Source: Amycolatopsis coloradensis
GTDB taxonomy: Bacteria > Actinomycetota > Actinomycetes > Mycobacteriales > Pseudonocardiaceae
Assembly (NCBI RefSeq): GCF_001953865.1
Contig: NZ_MQUQ01000010.1
Span: forward strand, 94,433 to 158,432
DNA length: 64,000 nucleotides
Reading direction: 5' to 3'
The translations under genes and the position numbers were made by a program. Every line of letters starts with the position of its first letter. Position 1 is the first letter of the stretch. Positions 1-8,519 of the stretch are shown here, one piece after another. The notes beneath the pieces were generated by a model. It was given only the letters and a program-made list of their open reading frames with translations, did no database searches and was not told where the DNA came from.

Positions 1-1608
1 CTGATCCGCTCCGAGCTGGCACGTCCCGGGCAGCAGTTCCTTTCGCAGGAGCAGTACAACCAGCTGTTCACGATGCACGGCACGATCATGCTGCTGCTGT
101 ACGCGACGCCGATCCTCTTCGGATTCGCGAACTTCGTGCTGCCGCTCCAGATCGGTTCGCCGGACGTCGCGTTCCCGCGGCTGAACGCGTTCTCGTACTG
201 GCTGTACCTCTTCGGCGGCCTGATCGTGATGTCCGGCTTCCTGACCCCGGGTGGCGCCGCCGACTTCGGCTGGTTCGCCTACACCCCGCTGTCGGACGCC
301 ATCCACTCGCCCGGCGTCGGCGCCGACCTGTGGATCTCCGGTCTGGTCGTGTCCGGTCTCGGCACCATCCTCGGTGGCGTCAACATGATCACCACGGTGG
401 TCTGCCTGCGCGCCCCCGGTATGACGATGTACCGGATGCCGATCTTCACCTGGAACATCCTGGTCACCAGCATCCTGATCCTGCTGGCGTTCCCGATCTT
501 GACCGCGGCCCTGATGGGCCTGCTGGCGGACCGGCATCTCGGGGCGCATGTGTTCGACCCCGCGAACGGCGGCGTGATTCTCTGGCAGCACCTGTTCTGG
601 TTCTTCGGCCATCCAGAGGTCTATATCGTGGCCCTGCCGTTCTTCGGGATCGTGTCGGAGATCTTCCCGGTCTTCAGCCGCAAACCGATCTTCGGCTACA
701 AGGGCCTGGTCTGGGCGACGCTGGCGATCGCCGCGCTGTCGGTGGCCGTGTGGGCGCACCACATGTACGCGACCGGCGCCGTGCTGCTGCCGTTCTTCTC
801 CTTCATGACCTTCCTGATCGCGGTCCCAACCGGCGTGAAGTTCTTCAACTGGATCGGCACGATGTGGAAGGGCCAGCTGTCCTTCGAGACGCCGATGATC
901 TTCTCGATGGGCTTCATCGTCACGTTCCTCTTCGGCGGTCTGACCGGCATCATGCTGGCCGCGCCGGCGATCGACTTCCACGTGTCGGACAGTTACTTCG
1001 TCGTCGCGCACTTCCACTACGTGCTCTACGGCACGATCGTGTTCGCCACGTTCGCCGGGATCTACTTCTGGTTCCCGAAGATCACCGGCCGCATGATGGA
1101 CGAGAAGCTCGGCAAGTGGCACTTCTGGACCACGTTCATCGGCTTCCACGCCACGTTCCTGGTGCAGCACTGGCTGGGCGCCGAAGGTATGCCGCGGCGG
1201 TACGCGGACTACCTGCAATCCGACGGCTTCACCACGCTGAACACGATCTCCACGATCGGCGCGTACATCCTCGGTGCGTCGACGCTGCCGTTCATCTGGA
1301 ACGTCTTCAAGAGCTACCGGTACGGCGAGATCGTCACGGTGGACGACCCGTGGGGCTACGGCAACTCGCTCGAATGGGCGACGTCCTGCCCGCCGCCGCG
1401 GCACAACTTCACCGAGCTGCCGCGGATCCGTTCCGAGCGGCCGGCGTTCGAGCTGCACTACCCGCATATGGTGGAGCGCATCCACAAGGAGGGTGAGATC
1501 GGCTTCTTCGGGAAGCAGAAGGTCAACTCCCACCGGGCGCCGTCCCAGGTGCTCACCGAGGCGGTCATGCCGGGTGATCACTCCGAGGACAACTCCAGCG
1601 AGAAGTGA
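1..1608 (+). CDS. ctaD: Cytochrome c oxidase subunit I (5' partial)
   Basis: Catalytic heme-copper subunit of the aa3-type terminal oxidase, an integral membrane protein that reduces O2 to water and pumps protons. The frame is open from base 1, so the N-terminus lies upstream of the window. Visible family marks are the Cu-B/Tyr segment FGHPEVY, the HHMY pair of Cu-B histidines, and HFHYV carrying the heme a and a3 histidine ligands. Hydrophobic helices run throughout, followed by a charged C-terminal tail after the last helix. ctaD followed by serB is the order known from mycobacteria. A strong terminator follows, so serB is probably a separate transcript. Confidence 0.97.
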   Translation: MIRSELARPGQQFLSQEQYNQLFTMHGTIMLLLYATPILFGFANFVLPLQIGSPDVAFPRLNAFSYWLYLFGGLIVMSGFLTPGGAADFGWFAYTPLSDAIHSPGVGADLWISGLVVSGLGTILGGVNMITTVVCLRAPGMTMYRMPIFTWNILVTSILILLAFPILTAALMGLLADRHLGAHVFDPANGGVILWQHLFWFFGHPEVYIVALPFFGIVSEIFPVFSRKPIFGYKGLVWATLAIAALSVAVWAHHMYATGAVLLPFFSFMTFLIAVPTGVKFFNWIGTMWKGQLSFETPMIFSMGFIVTFLFGGLTGIMLAAPAIDFHVSDSYFVVAHFHYVLYGTIVFATFAGIYFWFPKITGRMMDEKLGKWHFWTTFIGFHATFLVQHWLGAEGMPRRYADYLQSDGFTTLNTISTIGAYILGASTLPFIWNVFKSYRYGEIVTVDDPWGYGNSLEWATSCPPPRHNFTELPRIRSERPAFELHYPHMVERIHKEGEIGFFGKQKVNSHRAPSQVLTEAVMPGDHSEDNSSEK

Positions 1609-1624
1609 CCCGATAAGCGGAATC

Positions 1625-1670
1625 GGCGCGTGCCTTGCCTCACACAGGGGCAAGGCACGCGCCTTTTCGT
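1625..1670 (+). terminator. Rho-independent terminator after ctaD
   Basis: A 15-bp perfect stem (1625-1639 paired with 1649-1663) with a 9-nt loop is followed directly by TTTT. It sits between the ctaD stop and the serB start. Confidence 0.85.
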
Positions 1671-1694
1671 GGTCGGCTGAGGGAGACTGACCCC

Positions 1695-2924
1695 GTGACG
1701 CAGACACCAGTTCTCATCACCACCACCGGCCCCGACAAGCCGGGCGTGTCCTCGGTGCTGTTCGCCGTGCTGTCGCGCCACGACGTCGACGTCCTCGACG
1801 TCGAGCAGGTGGTTATCAGAGGCCAGCTGGTGCTCGGCGTGCTCGCCGGGGTGTACCGCGACCCCGAAGGCCTCCAGGAGTATGTCGAGCAGGCGATGGC
1901 GTCGGTCGGCATGCAGGTCGAGGTGAAGATCGGTTCGGCCATCGGCGCCGACCCGTTCGCCAGCGGCCAGAAGGACTCGACGCACGTCCTGCTGATGCTC
2001 GGCCGCCCGGTGACCGCGCGGGCGTTCTCCGACGTCGCGCGCCGCCTGGCCGCGCTGGACGTCAACATCGACTCGATCCGCAGTGTCGCCGACTACCCGG
2101 TCACCGGGCTGGAGCTGTACACCTCGCTCGCCCAGGACACGCCGGAGGCCGACGCCGCGTTGCGGACCGCGCTGGCCGATGCCGCCGTCGAGGCCGGGAT
2201 CGACATCTCGGTCGAGCGGGCCGGGCTCGCCCGCCGGGCCAAGCGGCTGGTCGTCTTCGACGTCGACTCCACGCTCATCCAGGGTGAGGTCATCGAGATG
2301 CTCGGCGCGCACGCCGGCGTCGAACCGCAGGTCCGCGAGATCACCGAGGCCGCGATGCGCGGGGAACTGAACTTCGGTGAGTCGCTGGAGCGCCGTGTCG
2401 CGCTACTCGAAGGGCTTCCGGAGACGGTGCTGGACGAGGTCGCCGCGTCCATCGAACTCACCGCGGGTGCGCGCACGACCATCCGCACGCTGAAGCGGAT
2501 GGGCTTCCGCTGCGGAGTCGTTTCGGGCGGGTTCACCAGGATCATCCAGTCGCTGGTGGACGATCTCGGCCTCGACTTCGCCGCCGCGAACGAACTCGAA
2601 GTGGTCAACGGCAAGCTCACCGGCCGGGTGGTCGGGGAGATCGTCGACCGCGCGGGCAAGGCGACCGCGCTGCGCCGGTTCGCCGAGGAGTATGAGATCT
2701 CGCTTCAGCAGTGTGTCGCGGTCGGTGACGGGGCGAACGACATCGACATGCTGTCGGTCGCCGGGATGGGTGTCGCTTTCAACGCCAAGCCCGCGCTGCG
2801 CGAGGTGGCCGACACCGCGCTTTCGCATCCGTACCTCGACGCCGTGCTGTTCCTGCTCGGTGTCACGCGCGGTGAGATCGAGGCCGCCGACGCGGCCGAC
2901 GGTCTCGAACTGTCCCGGCCATGA
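1695..2924 (+). CDS. serB: Phosphoserine phosphatase with N-terminal ACT domains
   Basis: Last step of serine synthesis: hydrolysis of O-phosphoserine in the cytoplasm. The 409-residue protein has two ACT-like regulatory domains (about 5-75 and 97-165) and a C-terminal HAD phosphatase domain. Catalytic motif I is FDVDST at 188-193, with SGG (motif II) and GDGANDIDML (motif IV) further on. The GTG start is chosen because GGGAG lies 8 nt upstream and the protein then begins right at the ACT domain; a longer frame from 1635 would run through the terminator. The domain layout matches mycobacterial SerB2. It overlaps the next gene by 4 bp, so the two are probably coupled. Confidence 0.95.
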   Translation: MTQTPVLITTTGPDKPGVSSVLFAVLSRHDVDVLDVEQVVIRGQLVLGVLAGVYRDPEGLQEYVEQAMASVGMQVEVKIGSAIGADPFASGQKDSTHVLLMLGRPVTARAFSDVARRLAALDVNIDSIRSVADYPVTGLELYTSLAQDTPEADAALRTALADAAVEAGIDISVERAGLARRAKRLVVFDVDSTLIQGEVIEMLGAHAGVEPQVREITEAAMRGELNFGESLERRVALLEGLPETVLDEVAASIELTAGARTTIRTLKRMGFRCGVVSGGFTRIIQSLVDDLGLDFAAANELEVVNGKLTGRVVGEIVDRAGKATALRRFAEEYEISLQQCVAVGDGANDIDMLSVAGMGVAFNAKPALREVADTALSHPYLDAVLFLLGVTRGEIEAADAADGLELSRP

Positions 2925-3679
2925 GCGTGCTGGAGCCGCTGGCCGCGCGCTACGCGTACTGGCTGGGCCTGCCCGCCGAGGCCACGGAAGACACCTCGGA
3001 CGAGGATCCCGCCGAGGTCCGCGCCATGCCGGTCATCCTGCGGATGGAACGCGCCGAACCGCCGTCCCGGACCGCTTTGCTGGAAGCCTCCGCGGCGGCG
3101 GCCGTCGCGGTCTGCCTGGATGAGCGCGCCCTGCCCGAAGGCGAATGGCACGAGCCGCTCAAGGCCTGGGTCGACGGCCGGATCCGCAAGGTCGCCCGGC
3201 GTGCGCGGGGTGCGCACTGGCAGGCGGTCCAGGAGTTGCCGGGCATCACGGTCGAGGTCGACGGCGCCGAGGCACGGGCCTTGCTTCCCTGCCGCGTGAT
3301 CGAGACGCCGAAAGAGGTCTCGCGGTTGCAGATCTCCGGGAGCGAACTCCCGGCCGACGAGCCGGGGGCCGCACCGGCCGGTGTCCCGCGGTTGCTGCTG
3401 AACCCCGAGGTCTCGATGACCGTCGGCAAGGGCGCCGCCCAGGTCGGGCACGCGACGATGATCCTGGCCTCGCTGCTGGACGAGCCCGGACTCGCCGCCT
3501 GGGCCGAGGCCGGTTTCCGCTGCTCGGTGCGGACCCCGCCGGTCGCGACCTGGAAGGCGCTGTGCCCGGTCGAGGACCCCGAGGGCTCGTGGCGCCGGGA
3601 CGGAGTCGTCGCGGTCCGGGACGCGGGATTCACCGAGGTTGATCCCGGTACGGTCACTGTCCTAGCCCAAAGGGCTTAA
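2921..3679 (+). CDS. PTH2-type peptidyl-tRNA hydrolase-like protein
   Basis: 252 residues. The C-terminal part (from about residue 160) carries the PTH2 signature, MTVGKGAAQVGHATM, in which the lysine and the AQxxHA stretch are typical of Bit1/Pth2 proteins that release peptides from peptidyl-tRNA. The N-terminal 150 residues, rich in Ala, Glu and Arg, are unlike archaeal Pth2 and I do not recognise them. The start overlaps the serB stop (ATGA), which supports co-translation with serB. Function is inferred from the motif only; a catalytic role is not assured because the family also contains uncharacterised actinobacterial members. Confidence 0.7.
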   Translation: MSVLEPLAARYAYWLGLPAEATEDTSDEDPAEVRAMPVILRMERAEPPSRTALLEASAAAAVAVCLDERALPEGEWHEPLKAWVDGRIRKVARRARGAHWQAVQELPGITVEVDGAEARALLPCRVIETPKEVSRLQISGSELPADEPGAAPAGVPRLLLNPEVSMTVGKGAAQVGHATMILASLLDEPGLAAWAEAGFRCSVRTPPVATWKALCPVEDPEGSWRRDGVVAVRDAGFTEVDPGTVTVLAQRA

Positions 3680-3684
3680 CCTCT

Positions 3685-3690
3685 TATACT
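3685..3690 (+). promoter_or_regulatory. Possible -10 element giving a leaderless kinase mRNA
   Basis: TATACT ends six bases before the ATG of the kinase gene, so transcription would begin at or next to the start codon. There is no Shine-Dalgarno before this ATG. The -35 region at the right distance is poor, so this stays tentative. Confidence 0.45.
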
Positions 3691-3696
3691 CCCCGC

Positions 3697-5448
3697 ATGG
3701 GTGACCGGCTGATCGCCGGGCGCTACCGCTTGGAGGAGCGGATCGGCGCCGGAGGCATGGGCGTGGTCTGGCGTGCCACCGATCAGGACCTCGGACGGGT
3801 TGTCGCGCTGAAGCGTTCGCAGGCGGGGGACAACGGCCAGATCCGGCGTGAGGCGCGGATCGGCGCGGGCTTGCATCATCCGAACGTGGTCACCGTCTTC
3901 GACGCGGTGATGGACGGTGACGAGCGCTGGCTCGTCATGGAGTACCTGCCTTCGCGCAGCCTCGCGGACATCCTCGAAACCGACGGTCCGTTGCCGCCCG
4001 GCAAGGTGGCGAAGATCGGCGTCCAGCTCGCCGCGGCGCTCGCGGCGATGCACGAGAAGGGCATGGTCCACCGCGACCTCAAACCGGGCAATGTCCTGGT
4101 GGCGGCGGGCGGAGCCGCCAAACTCACCGACCTCGGCATCGCGCAGTGGGCGGAGGTGACCCGCACCGGGGGCGCCCTCGACGTCGGGACTCCCGGCTAC
4201 GTCGCGCCCGAGATGGCCGAGGGGCGGCAGGCGGGTGCCGCGGCGGACGTGTTCTCGCTGGGTGCGACGCTGTTCGCCGCCGTCGAAGGCACGTCGGTGT
4301 GGGGAGACGCGAACGCGGGACCGTTCGTCCAGCTCCGGCGGGCGACGTCGTACACCCTGGAACCGATCCGCCAGGCTGGACGGCTGGCGCCGGTGCTGAC
4401 CGAGCTGCTGCGGCGCAAACCCGCCGGGCGGCCGAACGCCGTCCGCGCCGCCGAGCTGCTGGCCGAAGTCGCGGACGTCGACGTTCCGGCGCGGTCACGA
4501 CGTTTCCGGGTGACCAGGCGCGCCGTCGCGATCGGAGCCGTCGCCGCGGTACTGGTACTGGTGGGAGGCCTCGTCTACGCCACAAAGGAACCGGCGTCGA
4601 TCGCGGCCGCCCCGGTCCCCGCCGATTCGGTCGGCGACCCGCGCACGGCGGATCCCTGCGCGCTGGTGGATCCCTCGGTGCTGAAGCAGTTCGGCACCCC
4701 CGAACTCGACACCGCCAACGGCAACTTCAACGCCTGCGGAATCCTGCTGCGCGTGAGCCCCGACGACGGCGACATCGTCGACGTCCGGCTCGAACTGACG
4801 ATTCCGAAATCGCCGTTGCTGGAGAGGCCGGCGCCGGGGCGCTTGACCGTGCGCGAAGTGCCGGGTGAACCCGAAGAGAAGTGCGGCCGGGTCATCCCGT
4901 TGCCGGACGGGAACCAGGTCTGGGTGCACGCCCGGCACATCCAGGACTGGCACGCCCATCTGTGCGACTACGTCGACCCGGTGGCCGTGCACGCGGCCGC
5001 CGTGCTGAACCGGGAACCGCTCAAGCGGCGTCCCGTTCCCTTCGCCGCGGGAACGCTCGGGAGTCTCGACGCCTGCGCGCTGGGCGGGGAGCTGCCGCGG
5101 GCGATCGTCGGTGGCCCGGCCGCGCCGGATCCGGTCTTCGGCAACTGGGAGTGCTACTGGAACCATCGTGAGACGGAAGTGACGATCCGGTTCGAGCGGG
5201 AGTGGGCGCCGTTCGAGGCGGACGGCACCCGGGTCGCTCTCGGATCGCGGGAGGCCTTCGTCGAGATCGCGCCCGAGTGGGACGCTTGTCAGGCGGAGAT
5301 CCCGCACCGGACCTTCACCGGGAACGGCCGTGCCATGATCGAGACGGTGGAGATCTACGTCTCGGACAAGGTCAAGAAGCCGCCGGAGATGTGCCCGGCG
5401 GCGGAACGGCTCGCCAGGGAGATCGCGCCAAGGCTGCCACCACTCTGA
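3697..5448 (+). CDS. Receptor-type serine/threonine protein kinase
   Basis: 583 residues. Kinase domain at about 8-260: glycine loop GAGGMGVVW, VALK lysine, HRDLKPGNV catalytic loop, TDLG in place of the usual DFG, and GTPGYVAPE. A single membrane helix at about 268-290 is followed by an external region of about 290 residues. That region seems to hold two related halves, each beginning with a D-x-C-A-L segment and carrying several cysteines, which resembles duplicated DUF3558-like domains. The layout is that of PknB-type sensor kinases, but without PASTA repeats. The ligand is unknown. It may be transcribed from its own leaderless promoter. Confidence 0.92.
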   Translation: MGDRLIAGRYRLEERIGAGGMGVVWRATDQDLGRVVALKRSQAGDNGQIRREARIGAGLHHPNVVTVFDAVMDGDERWLVMEYLPSRSLADILETDGPLPPGKVAKIGVQLAAALAAMHEKGMVHRDLKPGNVLVAAGGAAKLTDLGIAQWAEVTRTGGALDVGTPGYVAPEMAEGRQAGAAADVFSLGATLFAAVEGTSVWGDANAGPFVQLRRATSYTLEPIRQAGRLAPVLTELLRRKPAGRPNAVRAAELLAEVADVDVPARSRRFRVTRRAVAIGAVAAVLVLVGGLVYATKEPASIAAAPVPADSVGDPRTADPCALVDPSVLKQFGTPELDTANGNFNACGILLRVSPDDGDIVDVRLELTIPKSPLLERPAPGRLTVREVPGEPEEKCGRVIPLPDGNQVWVHARHIQDWHAHLCDYVDPVAVHAAAVLNREPLKRRPVPFAAGTLGSLDACALGGELPRAIVGGPAAPDPVFGNWECYWNHRETEVTIRFEREWAPFEADGTRVALGSREAFVEIAPEWDACQAEIPHRTFTGNGRAMIETVEIYVSDKVKKPPEMCPAAERLAREIAPRLPPL

Positions 5449-5459
5449 AAGGGAAGCCC

Positions 5460-5864
5460 GTGTCTTTGGAAGTCCAGCGCGACGGCGAGCACCGCTTCGT
5501 CGGCCGCAACGAACGCGGCGCCGAGGTCGTGATCGGCCGCAAGGGCGCCGAGGGCGCCTTCTCGCCCGCCGAACTGCTGCAGATCGCGGCGGCGGGCTGC
5601 TCAGCCGTCACCGCCGAGAACCTCATCACGCGGCGGATCGGGGAGGACTCGAAGTTCCGGGTCGGCGTGACCGCGGACAGGCGCGAAGGCGCTTCGGAAC
5701 TCGACGGCGTCCACGTGGCTTTCGACGTCGACGTGTCTTCGCTGCCCGCTGAGGACCGGGAGGCGCTCGCGGCGGCGGTGGATCGCGCCATCGAGCGGTT
5801 GTGCACGGTGAGCCGGACGCTGAAGAAGGGGATCCCGGTCACGGAGAGCTTCCCGGTGGAGTAG
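5460..5864 (+). CDS. OsmC/Ohr family peroxide-reducing protein
   Basis: 134 residues, the usual length for OsmC-family proteins, which reduce organic hydroperoxides with a pair of cysteines. Visible marks are the N-terminal beta strands with GAFSPAELL, a first Cys at about 47 in AAAGCSAV, a second Cys at about 116 in RLCTVSRTL, and the ending IPVTESF. The GTG start is set by AAAGGGA just upstream. It follows the kinase gene by 11 bp, so the two may share a transcript. Whether it is OsmC, Ohr or the YhfA type cannot be settled here. Confidence 0.85.
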   Translation: MSLEVQRDGEHRFVGRNERGAEVVIGRKGAEGAFSPAELLQIAAAGCSAVTAENLITRRIGEDSKFRVGVTADRREGASELDGVHVAFDVDVSSLPAEDREALAAAVDRAIERLCTVSRTLKKGIPVTESFPVE

Positions 5865-5874
5865 GGCCCGGGGA

Positions 5875-5929
5875 TGTTATGAACGGTCCGTTCATAACAA
5901 ATTTTGTTATGAACGGACCGTTCATAACA
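5875..5929. repeat. Nested palindrome family 1, copy 1 (bidirectional terminator-like)
   Basis: Two 25-bp arms (5875-5899 and 5905-5929) are exact reverse complements separated by AATTT. Each arm, of the form TGTTATGAACGG-T-CCG..., is itself a palindrome. The DNA can therefore fold as one 25-bp hairpin or as two smaller ones. It lies between convergent gene ends. Related copies are at 8441-8495 and 17044-17098. Confidence 0.85.
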
Positions 5930-5934
5930 CTTCG

Positions 5935-6288
5935 TTAGTGCTTCGCGGCGTGGCCTTCGGAGCTCCAGACCACGTACGCCTCGTCGGCGTCGGTGGTCAT
6001 GGCCTCGATGAACTTCTCGTTGTCGAAGCCGGGCAGCGTCTGCAGCCGCTCGATCAGCGCGTCGGCGGCGGGGTCGCCGCTGGGGATCGCGGTGCCCTTC
6101 CCGTCGGCGCCGGCGAGCATGAAGAAAACGTCTTCTTTCCACGGGCCTTCAGGGATCACTCTGACCACCACCGCGGACAGCTCGGACCACGTGACGGCTT
6201 CCTCGCTTCCGTCCGCGAGCTGGCGCCGCACTCCGGTGTCATCGACGCTGACGGTCCGGGATTGTGCGTTGGGCGACTCGTGGGACAA
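5935..6288 (-). CDS. Conserved hypothetical protein downstream of dinG
   Basis: 117 residues from the TTG at 6288, which is preceded by AGGGAG at 6-nt spacing; a GTG at 6345, directly after the dinG stop, would add 19 charged residues but has no clear ribosome site. The protein is acidic, with no membrane segment. It shows TVSVDDTGVRR and VTWSELSAVVVRVIPEGPW near the start and a C-terminal helix-rich part with GFDNEKFIEAM. It looks like a small PH-like fold protein, but that is a guess. It is probably co-transcribed with dinG and ends against a family 1 palindrome. Confidence 0.75.
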   Translation of the reverse strand: MSHESPNAQSRTVSVDDTGVRRQLADGSEEAVTWSELSAVVVRVIPEGPWKEDVFFMLAGADGKGTAIPSGDPAADALIERLQTLPGFDNEKFIEAMTTDADEAYVVWSSEGHAAKH

Positions 6289-6345
6289 CCGGCTCTCCCT
6301 GTCTTCGGCGTTCCGTTTACGGTACTCGGCCGTGTTCCAGACCAC

Positions 6346-8394
6346 TCAGGCCGGGGCGGCGGCGTCGAGGCGGCGCAAGGCGTCGCGGGCGACCTTCGGG
6401 TCCATGGTCGGCCAGAACGGCGGCAGTGAGGCGCGCAGGAATCCGCCGTAGCGAGCCGTGGCCAGCCGCGAGTCCAGGATCGCCACCACGCCGCGGTCGG
6501 TGACCGAGCGGTGCAGCCGTCCGGTGCCCTGTGCGAGCAGCAGTGCGGCGTGCGTGGCCGCGACGGTGAGGAAACCGTTGCCGCCCCTGGCTTCCACGGC
6601 TCGCTGCCGCGCGGACGAGACCGGGTCGTCCGGGCGTGGGAACGGGATGCGGTCGACCACCACGAGCTGGAGCGACGGACCGGGCACGTCGACGCCCTGC
6701 CACAGCGACAGCGTGCCGAACAGACAAGTGCGCGCGTCCTCGGAGAACTTTTGCACCAGCAGGCCGGTGGAGTCGTCGCCCTGGCAGAGGATCGGCACGT
6801 CGAGCCGTTCCCGCATCTCCTCGGTGGCCTGCTTCGCCGCGCGCATCGAGGAGAACAGGCCGAGCGTGCGCCCGCCCGCGGCCTCGATCAGCTCGGCCAG
6901 TTCGTCCATCGTCGAGGGCTGTAGGCCGTCCCGGCCCGGCGGCGGCAGATGTTTGGCCAGGTAGAGGATGCCGTTGCGCTTGTGGTCGAACGGGGAGCCG
7001 ACGTCGAGCCCGGTCCACTTCGGGCCGTCGCTGTCGGCCGGGACCGCCTTGTCGGTCGCCGCGCCGGGTGCCTTCTCGACCCTGGCCCCGCCGGGCGGCA
7101 GACCCCATTGCCGGGCCATCGTGTCGAAAGTGCCGCCCAGGGTCAGCGTCGCCGAGGTGAGGACGGTCGTGTGCTGGTTGAAGACGCGCTCCCGCAGCAG
7201 GCCCGCGACACCCAGCGGAGCGACCTTCAGCGCGGGCGGACGCGGGTTCGTGGAGAAGCGGTCTCCGGTCAGCCAGACGACGTCGCGTTGATGCGCGTTG
7301 TCGTCGTCGAAGGCTTCGAGCAGCCGGACCGCGGTGTCGTGGACCTCTTCGAGCAGCGACCGCGCCAGTTTGCGGGCGGTGGCCTCGTCGACCTCTTCCT
7401 TCCGGTCCTTGCCGAGCGCGGTGAGGCAGCGGTGCGCGGCGTCGCGGACGGCGGGGATCGCGCCGGTGAGGGCCTGCGGCAGCGAGTCCATGCGGCCCGA
7501 CGGCAGGTCGTCGAGGATCAGGGCCAGCCCGTCGCTCGCCTCCAGCAGCTGGTCGGCCACCTCGTCGTCGACCAGTTTCCCGCAGCGCCGGGCGGCGGCG
7601 GTGACCATGCCGCTGGTCAGTTCGCCGGTGGCCACGGACGTCACGCGGTCGACAAGGTCGTGCGCCTCGTCGATGATCACCAGGTCGTGATCGGGGAGCA
7701 CCTGGTAGCCCTGCAGCGCGTCGATCGCCAGCAGCGCGTGGTTGGTGACCACGACGTCGGCCTTGCCCGCCTCGGCGCGGGACCGTTCCGCGAAGCAGTC
7801 GGTGCCGATGGGGCAGCGTGAGGCGCCAAGGCATTCCTTGGCCGTGACGGAAACCTGGCGCCACGCCTGATCCGAGACGCCGGGGACCAGCTCGTCACGG
7901 TCGCCGGTCTCGGTGTCGGACGACCATTCCCGCAGCCGCGTGACCTCTTTGCCCAGCCGGGAGACGGCGAACGGGTCGAACAGCTGCTGGTCCTCCGGCT
8001 CGTCCGGGGCGCCGGAATCGAGCCGGTGGAGGCAGAGGTAGTTCCGGCGTCCCTTGAGGATCGCGAAGGTGGGTTCACGGCCGAGGGGCTTCTTCAGCGC
8101 CTTCGCGAGCCGGGGGAGGTCTCGGTCGACCAGCTGGCGTTGCAGGGCGATGGTGGCCGTGGAGACCACGACCGTCGCCTCCTTCTCGACCGCGTGCCGG
8201 ATCGCGGGAACGAGATAGGCCAACGACTTCCCGGTGCCGGTGCCCGCCTGCACGGCCAGGTGCTCGCCGGTGCGGATGGCGCGGCCGACGGCGTCCGCCA
8301 TCCGCACCTGTCCCTCGCGCTCGGCACCGCCCACGGACTCGACCGCGTGGGTCAGGAGTTCGAGGACACCGGGGAAATCAGCACGGGTTGGCAC
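6346..8394 (-). CDS. dinG: DinG/XPD-type ATP-dependent DNA helicase
   Basis: 682 residues, full length for the family. A Walker A motif, GTGTGKS, lies at 51-57, and the Walker B/DEAH box, VIIDEAHDL, near 240. Four cysteines between them (NYLCLHR and the ECLGASRCPIGTDCF cluster) form the expected 4Fe-4S site of XPD-like helicases, which unwind 5'-3' and act on R-loops and damaged DNA. C-terminal motifs include LFGTLSLWQGVD, DRIPFPRPDDP and a QGTGRLHRS motif VI. In M. tuberculosis the orthologue (Rv1329c) also lies close to pncB. The start is fixed by the end of similarity; a family 1 palindrome lies upstream. Confidence 0.94.
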   Translation of the reverse strand: MPTRADFPGVLELLTHAVESVGGAEREGQVRMADAVGRAIRTGEHLAVQAGTGTGKSLAYLVPAIRHAVEKEATVVVSTATIALQRQLVDRDLPRLAKALKKPLGREPTFAILKGRRNYLCLHRLDSGAPDEPEDQQLFDPFAVSRLGKEVTRLREWSSDTETGDRDELVPGVSDQAWRQVSVTAKECLGASRCPIGTDCFAERSRAEAGKADVVVTNHALLAIDALQGYQVLPDHDLVIIDEAHDLVDRVTSVATGELTSGMVTAAARRCGKLVDDEVADQLLEASDGLALILDDLPSGRMDSLPQALTGAIPAVRDAAHRCLTALGKDRKEEVDEATARKLARSLLEEVHDTAVRLLEAFDDDNAHQRDVVWLTGDRFSTNPRPPALKVAPLGVAGLLRERVFNQHTTVLTSATLTLGGTFDTMARQWGLPPGGARVEKAPGAATDKAVPADSDGPKWTGLDVGSPFDHKRNGILYLAKHLPPPGRDGLQPSTMDELAELIEAAGGRTLGLFSSMRAAKQATEEMRERLDVPILCQGDDSTGLLVQKFSEDARTCLFGTLSLWQGVDVPGPSLQLVVVDRIPFPRPDDPVSSARQRAVEARGGNGFLTVAATHAALLLAQGTGRLHRSVTDRGVVAILDSRLATARYGGFLRASLPPFWPTMDPKVARDALRRLDAAAPA

Positions 8395-8440
8395 GGGTCA
8401 AGACGATAGCCGGGGCCACCGTCAGGATCGGCCTCGCGGT

Positions 8441-8495
8441 GTTATGAAAGGTCCGTTCATAACAAGATCTGTTATGAACGGACCTTTCATAACAC
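8441..8495. repeat. Nested palindrome family 1, copy 2
   Basis: Arms 8441-8465 and 8471-8495 are exact reverse complements with loop AGATC. Compared with copy 1, a C-to-A change in one arm is matched by the complementary change in the other. It lies just past the bioY stop and before dinG, both on the minus strand, so it probably terminates bioY. Confidence 0.85.
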
Positions 8496-8519
8496 GCGCC
8501 GGAGCGGTGAAAGGGCCGG

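Noticed and set aside
330..1496. 388-codon plus-strand frame inside ctaD
   Set aside because: Arg/Pro-rich shadow in another frame of the oxidase gene, without membrane helices or motifs.
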